From contig FR879677.1 of NCBI GenBank assembly GCA_000435055.1, forward strand, positions 14,850-29,755: a stretch of 14,906 bases of DNA. The letters are read 5' to 3'. This DNA is from Clostridium sp. CAG:138 (GTDB lineage: Bacteria; Bacillota; Clostridia; Christensenellales; CAG-138). The notes under the pieces were generated by a model. That model was not told the DNA's origin and did no database searches. It saw only the letters and a program-made list of their open reading frames with translations. Shown here piece after piece: positions 1 to 7,198 of this stretch. A program made the position numbers and the translations under genes. How positions within the stretch are numbered: position 1 is the stretch's first letter; every line of letters begins with the position of its first letter.

Positions 1-2313
1 TGGACCCTTCTTTCGGAGCTTGAAGAAATGAAGGAGGAAGATGATTCGAAATTTACCGACAGATGCAGGTACATGATGCAGTTTGGCATCTGTGTCTTAT
101 ATGATTTGGATTACTTAGAATTTGACGAGGAAACGGCGGAGCAGTTCAAGGAAGACATCGATGTTTTGAAAGAAGACATAATCAAAAACGAAGTATCGGA
201 CAAGCGCCAAGCCGCCGAAGCCGCAGTGAGCGTATACATGACGGCGAAGCTGCTGATTGCAAGCGATTTTGCAACCGAAGCGGAACGCGAAGAGTATATG
301 CGGCTGATTGAGCATGTGACTGAGATTTATGCTCCGACATTGGAACCCTCAAGAGTGGCTGCGATCAACGCAACGACAGCCGGGATTGCGTGCTTGCGTC
401 ATGATTACCGTGCGGCATCGGGATATATAACTGCGGCCGAGGAATTTGCGGACAGTACGGAGGTTATGCCTGTAGCACTTGTGGACTTGTATACAAACAA
501 AGCGGTTATCATGTTCGCACTGAATGAAGAGCAGAGGGCAGCGGAAAGTGCGAAAAAAACATTGGAATGTATCGAAAAACAACGCTGTGAATATGTAAAA
601 TACTGCAATGATAAGCGTCTGGTAGGTATAATGACATTTGTTCAGCGTGCGTTTTTAACGGTCTACGGCGTGCTGCGGGAAGTTATCAAAGACGATTGGG
701 CACTGTATGAATTTGTAATCCGCAACAAAGCGTTGGCATCGTTGACGGGCAAGGAGAGGAATCGCGTTATTCAGAGCGGCAGGATGGACACTTCTCTTGC
801 AAAAAAGATTCGTGCCGCGCAGGACAGGCTTGCAGAGATTGAGGCGCGGGGCGTGTTTGTCGATTCATCCGCGGATTATGAAGCGGAAAGAGAAAAACTG
901 CGTGAGATGGAAGCGGAGTTTGCGGAAGAATTTCCCGAAGATACGGTATTTACGGATATCACGGCGGAAGCCGTCAAACGAAAGATCCCGTGCAATTCGG
1001 TAGTTGTTGAGTATTCACTTTATTTTGAGGCGGAGAAGGCGGATTCACCGAACGAAGAAACAAAGGCGGCGTTTGACGTTTTTGTGATTCAAAAAACGGA
1101 AACGGATTGCAGCATCCGCCGGGTTGTTATTCCGAATGCGTCGGATATTGTCGAACGGACAGGAAAATTCAACATGATTCTTCAAAAAGAAGCGCAGCAT
1201 GAAGCCGATTCCGATGATTTGGATGAGAAGGAGCGGCTGCGTGCATCGCTTTATCATGACCTGATTGAACCGGCTGAGGGATTCATGGCGGGGTTTGAAA
1301 CGGTTTGGCTTGCGCCGGATACTGTGGCAGTCAATTTGCCTTTTGACGTGTTGGGAAGGTCCAAAAGGGATATTCCCGGGGATAGACATAATTTCGTTAT
1401 CATTGAATGCTCAAGGGACTTCCTGTTCGGCAGTGACGGGACGGCGAACGGCAGCGGAAGCCTTATCATCGGCAATCCGAAGTACCTGCTCAACGAAAAA
1501 ACGATATCGCCCAAGGCAAAGCAGGATAGTGATAAAGATAAAAAACACGAATCGGGCGGGAACGAACGCATGGTTTCTTATGCCGATTTGAGAAATCAGG
1601 ATATTTGCCCGCTGCCTTTCAGCGAGATTGAGGCGAATATGGTGAGCCTTTATTGCGGTGAAAGCTGTTTTGTCGGTGCGGAAGCGAGCAAGAACCATCT
1701 GCTGAACTGCGGAACAAAGCGAAATATCCATATTGCAACGCATGGATTTTTTGATCTTGAGGAGGAGACGAATTCCCTTTATTCATCGTGCCTGCTGTTT
1801 GCCGGTGCGGGAAACTGGTTGAAAAACGGCAATGCAACGGAAAAATACGGCAACGGCATCGTTACCGCCGATGAAATAAGTCGAATGGACTGCCGAAATG
1901 TTGAGCTTGTTGTGCTTTCGGCCTGTTTCGGCGGAATGAACGATGCGGTTTTGGCAAAGGGTTTTTGCGGAATGGTGGGCGGTTTTGCCGCGGCGGGAGT
2001 GAAATATGTAATTTCCTGCCTGTGGACGGCGGATGATTTTGCTTCGGCGGTGCTGATGGCCGAATTCTACCGCCAATATAAAGGCTGCAAGCTTTCTCCG
2101 CCTGCGGCACTGCGCGCTGCAAAAAAATATCTGCGGCGGGTCACGATACAAGAGCTTGCGGAGAAAAACTGGTTTGACATTGCATTGAAGAACGGGGAGC
2201 TGAGCTCGGAGGCGAGGAAAGCCGTTTCGGAGCTTTCGAATATGCCTCCGAGGTTCGCCCCTTTCAATAACGAGATTTACTGGGCAGGGTTCACCTGCTT
2301 CCGGTGCAACTGA
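1..2313 (+). CDS. TPR-like/CHAT-domain caspase-fold protease, 5' end outside window
   Basis: The frame is open from base 1 to the TGA at 2311-2313. The first ATG is at 28, with a possible GGAG 9 nt before it. However, codons 1-9 (WTLLSELEE) already read as amphipathic helix, so the gene probably starts upstream. Numbered from that ATG there are 761 residues. Residues 1-235 are helical and TPR-like. Residues 237-310 are charged helix, possibly coiled coil. Residues 325-758 are a CHAT domain: strands at VVVEYS, an LAPDTVAVNLPFDVLG segment, catalytic His572 in IATHGFFD, Cys633 in VVLSACFGG, then CLWTADDFASAVLMAEFY and the closing IYWAGF. Residues about 489-520 are a hydrophilic linker. CHAT proteins are caspase/separase-like Cys proteases, and both dyad residues are present, so activity is expected. 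The substrate is unknown. The neighbouring putative anti-sigma factor is an attractive candidate (inference). No signal peptide or membrane segment is seen, so the protein is probably cytoplasmic. The 13-nt gap to the sigma gene implies one operon. Confidence 0.88.
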   Translation, partial: WTLLSELEEMKEEDDSKFTDRCRYMMQFGICVLYDLDYLEFDEETAEQFKEDIDVLKEDIIKNEVSDKRQAAEAAVSVYMTAKLLIASDFATEAEREEYMRLIEHVTEIYAPTLEPSRVAAINATTAGIACLRHDYRAASGYITAAEEFADSTEVMPVALVDLYTNKAVIMFALNEEQRAAESAKKTLECIEKQRCEYVKYCNDKRLVGIMTFVQRAFLTVYGVLREVIKDDWALYEFVIRNKALASLTGKERNRVIQSGRMDTSLAKKIRAAQDRLAEIEARGVFVDSSADYEAEREKLREMEAEFAEEFPEDTVFTDITAEAVKRKIPCNSVVVEYSLYFEAEKADSPNEETKAAFDVFVIQKTETDCSIRRVVIPNASDIVERTGKFNMILQKEAQHEADSDDLDEKERLRASLYHDLIEPAEGFMAGFETVWLAPDTVAVNLPFDVLGRSKRDIPGDRHNFVIIECSRDFLFGSDGTANGSGSLIIGNPKYLLNEKTISPKAKQDSDKDKKHESGGNERMVSYADLRNQDICPLPFSEIEANMVSLYCGESCFVGAEASKNHLLNCGTKRNIHIATHGFFDLEEETNSLYSSCLLFAGAGNWLKNGNATEKYGNGIVTADEISRMDCRNVELVVLSACFGGMNDAVLAKGFCGMVGGFAAAGVKYVISCLWTADDFASAVLMAEFYRQYKGCKLSPPAALRAAKKYLRRVTIQELAEKNWFDIALKNGELSSEARKAVSELSNMPPRFAPFNNEIYWAGFTCFRCN

Positions 2314-2326
2314 GGGAGGTATAGAG

Positions 2327-3373
2327 ATGGAGCAACGGGAACAAAATGACAACAAGCATTCGGAACGCAAACAGCACATTAATGCCGTTATCAAACGGTC
2401 GGATGCAATGCGCGAAACGGAGCGGGATATTCAGTCGGCATACGAGGAATTCATGGAGAAAGGGGACGAAGAAACGCGGAAAGTCTTGCACGAAACAATA
2501 ATGGTATTTTGCAATACAAAAGTAAGACGGCTTGCTCACAATGCAGGGGGCAAGGTGAGTCCGGAGGATGTTGAAGACGTTGTTAACGAAAGCTGCAAGG
2601 CTATGTTGGAAGGACTTGACAAGCATAGGTCGGAGAACGAATATATTGAAAATATAATGGGCTATATCAGCAATGTGTGCAGGAATCAATTTGCAAATTT
2701 GCAGAGGGAGCGGTTCAAGCTGAGGGATCCGGAAACAGGGGAAGGCTATATTCCGATATCATTGGGAAAGCCGAACGAGGACGGAACAACGCTTGCGGAT
2801 AACATAGAATCCGATTCGCACTATGAACCGTGGGACGATGCCCGCCGACAGTTTGCTGCGACGGCAGTGCTGATTTACGTTAAAGCCTTTTTGAGCCTTG
2901 AGGTTCCGCCGCAGTCGAGTCTTGCACTGTTTTATGCAAGACTGCTGCCGCATATTCGGGGCTCTGTTGACGATAACAAAACCACATCCGTAAGTGAGGC
3001 GTTTAGGGTCATGGGTAAAAAAACGGTGGAAACCCTTGCGGATGAATCCGAACGGGAAATAAAGGAAGCCTTTCTGAAATCTCTCGGCTGGAGCAAGTAT
3101 TTTCGGACACATCTTGACGATGAAATGATGACCGTTACAGGCAATGTGCCGCTGCGAAAAATTGTGTATACGGAGAAGTTCACAACAAGCGAAACAGAAC
3201 ACCGGTCAACCGCCGTGCATAAGAGCTGCGTCAAAAAAGTCAGCGAAATTGTAATGCAAAACAAAGAAATAATAAAAAATGCCGAGGACTTCATTCCGGA
3301 GTATATACTTGCGAGAGACGGGGAAGTTAAGCCGAGCATACTGTACAAAGCTTTTACGGGAGGCAGAGTATGA
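2327..3373 (+). CDS. Divergent ECF-type RNA polymerase sigma factor with C-terminal extension
   Basis: 348 residues, starting at ATG 2327 with GGGAGG at 2314-2319, directly after the CHAT gene. Residues about 50-131 look like sigma region 2. VSPEDVEDVVNESCKAMLEG corresponds to the usual D-x-E-D-hh-Q-E-hh segment, and YISNVCRNQFANLQRER to the W-L-x-x-I-A-x-N-x-hh-D-x-x-R segment that binds the -10 element. A linker follows, with an SLGKPNEDG stretch. Residues about 180-252 resemble region 4. The SVSEAFRVMGKKTVETLADE segment sits where the helix-turn-helix with LGIS-x-x-TVKSR normally lies. About 95 further residues (253-348) match nothing I recognise. ECF factors are usually 160-220 residues, so this one is long. 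It probably directs RNA polymerase to a private regulon. The ATGA overlap with the following zinc-motif gene supports a sigma/anti-sigma pair. Region 2 is a good match and region 4 a weaker one. Confidence 0.75.
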   Translation: MEQREQNDNKHSERKQHINAVIKRSDAMRETERDIQSAYEEFMEKGDEETRKVLHETIMVFCNTKVRRLAHNAGGKVSPEDVEDVVNESCKAMLEGLDKHRSENEYIENIMGYISNVCRNQFANLQRERFKLRDPETGEGYIPISLGKPNEDGTTLADNIESDSHYEPWDDARRQFAATAVLIYVKAFLSLEVPPQSSLALFYARLLPHIRGSVDDNKTTSVSEAFRVMGKKTVETLADESEREIKEAFLKSLGWSKYFRTHLDDEMMTVTGNVPLRKIVYTEKFTTSETEHRSTAVHKSCVKKVSEIVMQNKEIIKNAEDFIPEYILARDGEVKPSILYKAFTGGRV

Positions 3374-4143
3374 AAAACGAACATATTGAATTTGATGAGC
3401 TGTACCGCCTTGCGGAAATCGAAGTGCAGGGGGAGGTATACAGCGAAGAGGAGAAGAAGGAACTGCAGCACCTTATTGAATGCGAAGAATGCTATGAAAG
3501 GTATTGCGCTGCTGCATTAAGCCTTGCCGCATTGGACGGAATCAACGCGGAAACGCTTGCTGTCATGGCGGAAAAAGGTGACTTTGAAAAGGCGGAAAGA
3601 AAACTTGCCGAACTCGGAATCGATTTTACGGCGGCAGAACAGAAAAATGCCCTCAGCGGTGTGTCCGAAACCGAGTGGGAAAGGGTGGACGGAAGAAATT
3701 CGGAATCGGTGATTTCAATAACTTTCCGAAAGGTTCATGATGCAATTGAAGCTGCTGCACAGCAGATAAAACAGGTTGGCACGGGATTCATCTTCCGGTC
3801 GCCGGTTGCAGTCGGCGGAAGGGGAGGCGCAGCACGCGGTTCAACCCTTAAAAAGCTTGAAGATGTTGAAAACGCATACAACTGCATAGTTATTGACCCC
3901 GCGCTGAAAAGGCTCACGATTCAGCTGGATGCGGCGGAACTTGAAACACGGCAGGTGAAAGCATATGTTGTTCAAAAAGACGGAACAATGCGAAACATTT
4001 CGCTTGAGTCCGACGGAGATCTTTTGACAGGACGAATTGACGGGATTGTCGACGAATGCGAACTGCATATCGAAACCGAATTGTGCGCAAACGCCGATTG
4101 CAGGGATAAACATACCGACGAATGCGACGGTGCGGACAGATAA
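3370..4143 (+). CDS. Putative soluble zinc-binding anti-sigma factor (zf-HC2-like)
   Basis: 257 residues. The ATG overlaps the stop of the sigma gene (ATGA, 3370-3373) and GGGAGG lies at 3358-3363, so translation is probably coupled. The N-terminus carries LQHLIECEECYERY, the HxxxCxxC signature (His34, Cys38, Cys41) of zinc-binding anti-sigma domains, which normally bind their cognate ECF factor. Residues about 60-135 are helical. Residues 137-158 (GTGFIFRSPVAVGGRGGAAR) are a Gly/Arg-rich linker. Residues about 170-237 alternate in a beta pattern that could be a transthyretin/Ig-like sandwich. The tail has a second Cys/His group (Cys239, Cys244, His248, Cys252). Unlike most ECF anti-sigma factors it has no transmembrane helix, so it probably acts in the cytoplasm and needs a cytoplasmic trigger. 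The upstream CHAT protease could provide it by cleavage (inference). Anti-sigma activity is inferred from the motif and the gene order only. Confidence 0.66.
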   Translation: MKNEHIEFDELYRLAEIEVQGEVYSEEEKKELQHLIECEECYERYCAAALSLAALDGINAETLAVMAEKGDFEKAERKLAELGIDFTAAEQKNALSGVSETEWERVDGRNSESVISITFRKVHDAIEAAAQQIKQVGTGFIFRSPVAVGGRGGAARGSTLKKLEDVENAYNCIVIDPALKRLTIQLDAAELETRQVKAYVVQKDGTMRNISLESDGDLLTGRIDGIVDECELHIETELCANADCRDKHTDECDGADR

Positions 4144-4206
4144 GATGCGAAATCGCGGCTTGGACGGAGCAATTTAAGCTCTGAACCAAATACGGACGCT
4201 GAACTG

Positions 4207-4323
4207 AAAAGCGGGCAAAGACCTCGGGCAAACGGAGCTTATTCGGGCGTACTCACGGAGTACATGTACTCACGGAGTACCTTTAAACAGTGTTTGCGCG
4301 GCAGGAGGTCTTTGCCTGCTTTT
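4207..4323. terminator. Long nested hairpin between convergent genes, probable bidirectional terminator
   Basis: Bases 4207-4225 (AAAAGCGGGCAAAGACCTC) pair with 4305-4323 (GAGGTCTTTGCCTGCTTTT) as a 19-bp stem with one G-T pair. The right arm ends in a T-run and the left arm begins with an A-run, so either strand would give a stem followed by U residues. Inside, GCAAAC at 4228-4233 pairs with GTTTGC at 4292-4297, and two small palindromes fill the middle. It lies 64 bp after the anti-sigma stop and 50 bp from the stop of the convergent VWA gene. The loop of about 80 nt is much larger than in a standard intrinsic terminator. Confidence 0.6.
4249..4280. repeat. Two tandem copies of a perfect 15-bp palindromic hairpin
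   Basis: GTACTCACGGAGTAC occurs at 4249-4263 and again at 4266-4280 with AT between, a 17-bp period. Each copy is a perfect 6-bp inverted repeat (GTACTC/GAGTAC) around an ACG loop. The junction GAGTACATGTACTC (4258-4271) is itself a perfect 14-bp palindrome. The block could fold as two hairpins or one cruciform. It sits in the loop of the larger 4207-4323 hairpin. Its function is unknown; it could be a protein-binding site, a RNA processing site, or a remnant of a small mobile repeat. Confidence 0.85.
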
Positions 4324-4372
4324 TGCATTATTCGGAAAAGGGCAGAACAACTCTGCATGAAAAACGGCACGG

Positions 4373-5020
4373 TTATTCTTGCTTGCTGCCTTCGTTTTGC
4401 TCAATGCGGCTCTTCCAACTCGGCGAAAGGGCGGCATCGCAGCGGATGTCGGAGATTGCCTCACTGAGAACATCGTAATTCAGGCGTGTTCCCCTGCTGT
4501 CGGCACGGTAGGTAACGGCACGCTCCGCCGCAATTCCGAATGTTCCCGCGGTTTCCACCGCATCCATATTTGCGCCGAGAAAAAGGAATTCCCAACCGTA
4601 TTTTGTTTTTTGCCGCTCGATCATGTTCTTTACTTTGTCAATGCTGTGCCGACGGCTTGCGTTCTCCATGCCGTCGGTTGTGATGATAAAAAGCGTATGC
4701 TCGGGAACATCCTCCTCGCGGGCATATTTATGGATATTCCCGATGTGTTGAATCGCATCACCGACAGCATCAAGAAGCGCAGTGCAGCCGCGGGGAACAT
4801 AATCTTTTTCGGTCATGGGTCGGACGGATTTAATGTCTGCGCGATCGTGGATGACTTCGCTTACATTGTCGAAAAGAATTGTCGAAACAAAAGCATCGCC
4901 CTCCTCCCGCTGCTGCTTGCGGAGCATTGAGTTAAATCCGCCGACGGTGTCCGCCTCAAGTCCGCTCATTGAGCCGCTTCGGTCAAGAATAAACACAATT
5001 TCGGTAAGGTTCTTTTTCAT
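4373..5020 (-). CDS. VWA-domain protein with intact MIDAS motif
   Basis: 215 residues, with a strong AAGGAGG (complement of 5029-5035) 8 nt before the ATG. The protein is essentially one von Willebrand factor A domain. EIVFILDRSGSMSG gives the MIDAS DxSxS (Asp13, Ser15, Ser17). GCTALLDAVGDAI supplies the MIDAS Thr80, and FIITTDGMEN the Asp116. These residues bind a divalent metal and usually mediate protein-protein contacts. There is no signal peptide or membrane segment, so it is probably cytoplasmic. Stand-alone bacterial proteins of this type are common and mostly uncharacterised. It converges on the CHAT/sigma operon and shares the hairpin between them, but is transcribed separately, so a functional link is not shown. 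The C-terminal 40 residues are not distinctive. Confidence 0.85.
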   Translation of the reverse strand: MKKNLTEIVFILDRSGSMSGLEADTVGGFNSMLRKQQREEGDAFVSTILFDNVSEVIHDRADIKSVRPMTEKDYVPRGCTALLDAVGDAIQHIGNIHKYAREEDVPEHTLFIITTDGMENASRRHSIDKVKNMIERQKTKYGWEFLFLGANMDAVETAGTFGIAAERAVTYRADSRGTRLNYDVLSEAISDIRCDAALSPSWKSRIEQNEGSKQE

Positions 5021-5392
5021 TTTAACATCCTCCTTAAAGTGTCAGATTTACTGTTTACGGGCATATTTTAACGCTGCCGAGGGGGGAAGGGGTCGCATGA
5101 GAAGCGACAATTGAATGTTAACAGGCGGTTTGCGGTACTTAATGCGGAATTATCGGAAGATACGCAGCGGCGAGGCTCGACTTTGCGAAAAAACCGAATC
5201 TGCGGCTTTTTTCCAAAAGAACCCTGATTCTGCACTTCCCTGCAAGCTCTCCGCCAAAAGCAAGCAAAAAATGCGGCGGAAAAGCGACAACCCAAAGTGC
5301 GGCGGGGTGGTAGAATCAGGACAATCGGATTTTGATATGAATTATTAATTCTGTTCTGCATTCCGAATTGCAAATTAAGCGAGGAGAGAGTC
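5021..5392. other. Divergent intergenic region between the VWA gene and spoIIE
   Basis: 372 bp without a convincing gene; it must hold the promoters of both flanking genes. Visible structures are an A6/T6 hairpin with a 3-bp GC core and one bulge (5188-5212), an 8-bp inverted repeat CCTGATTC/GAATCAGG (5223-5230 and 5313-5320), CCGCC/GGCGG (5251-5255 and 5275-5279), and the direct repeat AAGCGACAA near 5102 and 5282. No clear consensus promoter for the VWA gene was found. A possible spoIIE promoter is listed separately. Confidence 0.6.
5281..5316 (+). promoter_or_regulatory. Possible Spo0A-type sigma-A promoter of spoIIE
   Basis: GCGACA (5284-5289; four of six match TTGACA) and TAGAAT (5311-5316) are 21 bp apart. 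Spo0A-activated sigma-A promoters of B. subtilis spoIIE and spoIIG are known for a 21-22 bp spacer. On the minus strand the same bases read TTGTCGCTTT, sharing the TTGTCG core of the Spo0A box but not the following AA. The -35 element is weak, so this is a suggestion only. The leader to the spoIIE ATG would be about 70 nt. Confidence 0.3.
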
Positions 5393-7198
5393 ATGGAAAC
5401 AATAAGGAGGATTATCGGTGCAGCTCGGGGCGGATTGTTTCGGCATATACAGCCGGGCAGGCTGCTCCGGGCAGCGATGCCGGAGGTATTTCCCGTAGCT
5501 GCGGCAGCGGCTTTGCTTGCGGCATACGGAATGCCGGCAGGCATGGGCTCATTGTTCGGCGCGGGAGGGAGTTATGCATTGCCCGTGTTGGGAATTGCAT
5601 TCCTTTGCGCGATATGGTGCGCGGGAATGAACATATACCCGGCGTTTGCGGGCACGGTTCTGGGCAGTCTCGCAGGCGGGCGTCCGCAAGGCGCGGCTGC
5701 GGCGATGCTTATCCTGCTCTGCACATTTTTGCAAAAGAAAAAGAAACGCCTTCCGGAAGGAATGAGATATTTATACACGGCGGCGGTGCTGACGGTGCTT
5801 TACCCGGTTTTCGGAACGCTGACGATACAGGGCGCGGCGGGGTATTTCGGGGGAATATGCGTTTCCGTTGCGGCGGCGGTTCTGATGCGGCATGCGCTCG
5901 GCGGGATTGAAAGCATTCTCGGCAGACGGGAAGTTACGGACGAAAGGATCGTTACAATCGCATTGCTTGCGGGCGTCGCCGTCATGGCATTCGGGAAATT
6001 TGAGCTTTTCGGAATCAGCCCGGGGGCGGTGGCTGCAGCTGTTTTCTGTATGCTGGCGGCATATTCGAAGGGTATTGCTGCGGTTTCGTGCGCGGCTGCG
6101 GCTGCGGTCGGGCGGGTTATGGGCTGCGGCGGGGATCTTGTTTTTGTTGCAGTGCTTTGCAGCTGCACACTGCTCTGCTGCTGTCTGCGTGTTTTCGGAA
6201 AATGGGGAATAGGGGGCGGCTTTACCGCCGCTTCGATCGTTTTTGCGGTTTTAATACCCGGTGCGGGAAAGCTGAACATTGCGGAGACGCTTATTGCCGC
6301 CGCTGCATTTCTTGCTGTTCCGGATGGTTTTTTTGAAAAACTGGATGCGAACCGTCCCGGATACCGTGACGGCAAATATGAACAGCGGTTGTCGGCAGTG
6401 ACATACAAGCTGAATTCGCTTGCGGATGTGCTCGGACAGATGGCCAAGCTGTTTGAACCGAACGGAAGCGGCGAGCAGGCAGCGGCGGACGGGTTTGTCA
6501 ACCGCCAGCTTGCGGGTGTTGCAAACTGCATAAAAAAACTTGCTTCGGACGGAGTGTACGGCAGGGGGAGGAAATACCGCATCTCATTCGGCTGCGCCGT
6601 AAGTCCGAAGGCGGGGAACAGCGAAACGGGAGACAGCTGCTGCGTGCGTGAGTTTGACGGGCTGCGCATGGCAGCAATCAGCGACGGCATGGGCAGCGGA
6701 GGACCTGCGCGGAGGGAAAGCCTTCGGACGGTTGAACTTTTTGCAGCCCTGACGGGCGTCGGGTTTCGCCCGGAGGAAGCGGCGGAATGCCTTAACAGAC
6801 TGCTTCTGCGGGAAGGGGAGGATATGTACGCAACACTTGATGCGCTTGTGTTTGACACGGTGAGCGGGAGCGTCAGCCTTGCAAAGCATGGCGCACCGCC
6901 GAGTTATATCCTGCGGGAAGGGCGGCTGAGCACGCTCTATGCGGAGGCACTGCCGGTCGGAATTCTTCCGCAGGCAAGGCCCGCTGTGTGCACGGCGCGG
7001 CTGCGGAAGGGTGATATCGTTGTTATGATGAGCGACGGGGTTGCGGATGCACTGGGAAAGGAACTTGTTGCTGCCGTGACGGACAGAACACGAAATGCGG
7101 GCAGCCCGAAAGCGGCGGCTGAAGAACTACTTGCCTTTGCGGATGAAAAAGGCGGGCGAATGGATGATATGACCGTTATTGTAGCGAAAGTCGAATAG
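5393..7198 (+). CDS. spoIIE: Stage II sporulation protein E, PP2C-type serine phosphatase, compact form
   Basis: 601 residues, with GAGGAGA before the ATG at 5393. SpoIIE is a membrane phosphatase at the polar septum. It dephosphorylates SpoIIAA and so frees sigma-F in the forespore. Residues about 30-310 form roughly ten hydrophobic segments (for example YALPVLGIAFLCAIW, IVTIALLAGVAVMAFG, LVFVAVLCSCTLLCCC). Residues about 395-601 are the PP2C domain. Its acidic metal-binding motifs are complete: Asp414 in GDSC, Asp431 in ISDGMGSG, Asp548 in MSDGV, and Asp591/Asp592 in MDDMTVIV. B. subtilis SpoIIE is about 827 residues. The difference lies between the membrane part and the phosphatase, where only about 85 residues remain and the Cys-rich and central regulatory region seems absent. 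No intrinsic terminator is visible just downstream. Confidence 0.95.
   Translation: METIRRIIGAARGGLFRHIQPGRLLRAAMPEVFPVAAAAALLAAYGMPAGMGSLFGAGGSYALPVLGIAFLCAIWCAGMNIYPAFAGTVLGSLAGGRPQGAAAAMLILLCTFLQKKKKRLPEGMRYLYTAAVLTVLYPVFGTLTIQGAAGYFGGICVSVAAAVLMRHALGGIESILGRREVTDERIVTIALLAGVAVMAFGKFELFGISPGAVAAAVFCMLAAYSKGIAAVSCAAAAAVGRVMGCGGDLVFVAVLCSCTLLCCCLRVFGKWGIGGGFTAASIVFAVLIPGAGKLNIAETLIAAAAFLAVPDGFFEKLDANRPGYRDGKYEQRLSAVTYKLNSLADVLGQMAKLFEPNGSGEQAAADGFVNRQLAGVANCIKKLASDGVYGRGRKYRISFGCAVSPKAGNSETGDSCCVREFDGLRMAAISDGMGSGGPARRESLRTVELFAALTGVGFRPEEAAECLNRLLLREGEDMYATLDALVFDTVSGSVSLAKHGAPPSYILREGRLSTLYAEALPVGILPQARPAVCTARLRKGDIVVMMSDGVADALGKELVAAVTDRTRNAGSPKAAAEELLAFADEKGGRMDDMTVIVAKVE

Noticed and set aside
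4249..4280. Tandem palindromes as a short CRISPR array
   Set aside because: Only two copies with a 2-bp spacer; no cas gene is present.
5188..5212. A6/T6 hairpin as an intrinsic terminator
   Set aside because: The core is only three GC pairs with a bulge, and it lies between divergent genes where no transcript needs to end.
5115..5348. 77-residue + strand frame in the VWA-spoIIE intergenic region
   Set aside because: No ribosome binding site, no domain-like composition, and it runs over repeats and the candidate spoIIE promoter.
5800..6858. 352-residue minus-strand frame opposite spoIIE
   Set aside because: It is a shadow of the GC-rich spoIIE reading frame, with a Ser/Pro/Ala-rich composition and no start signal.
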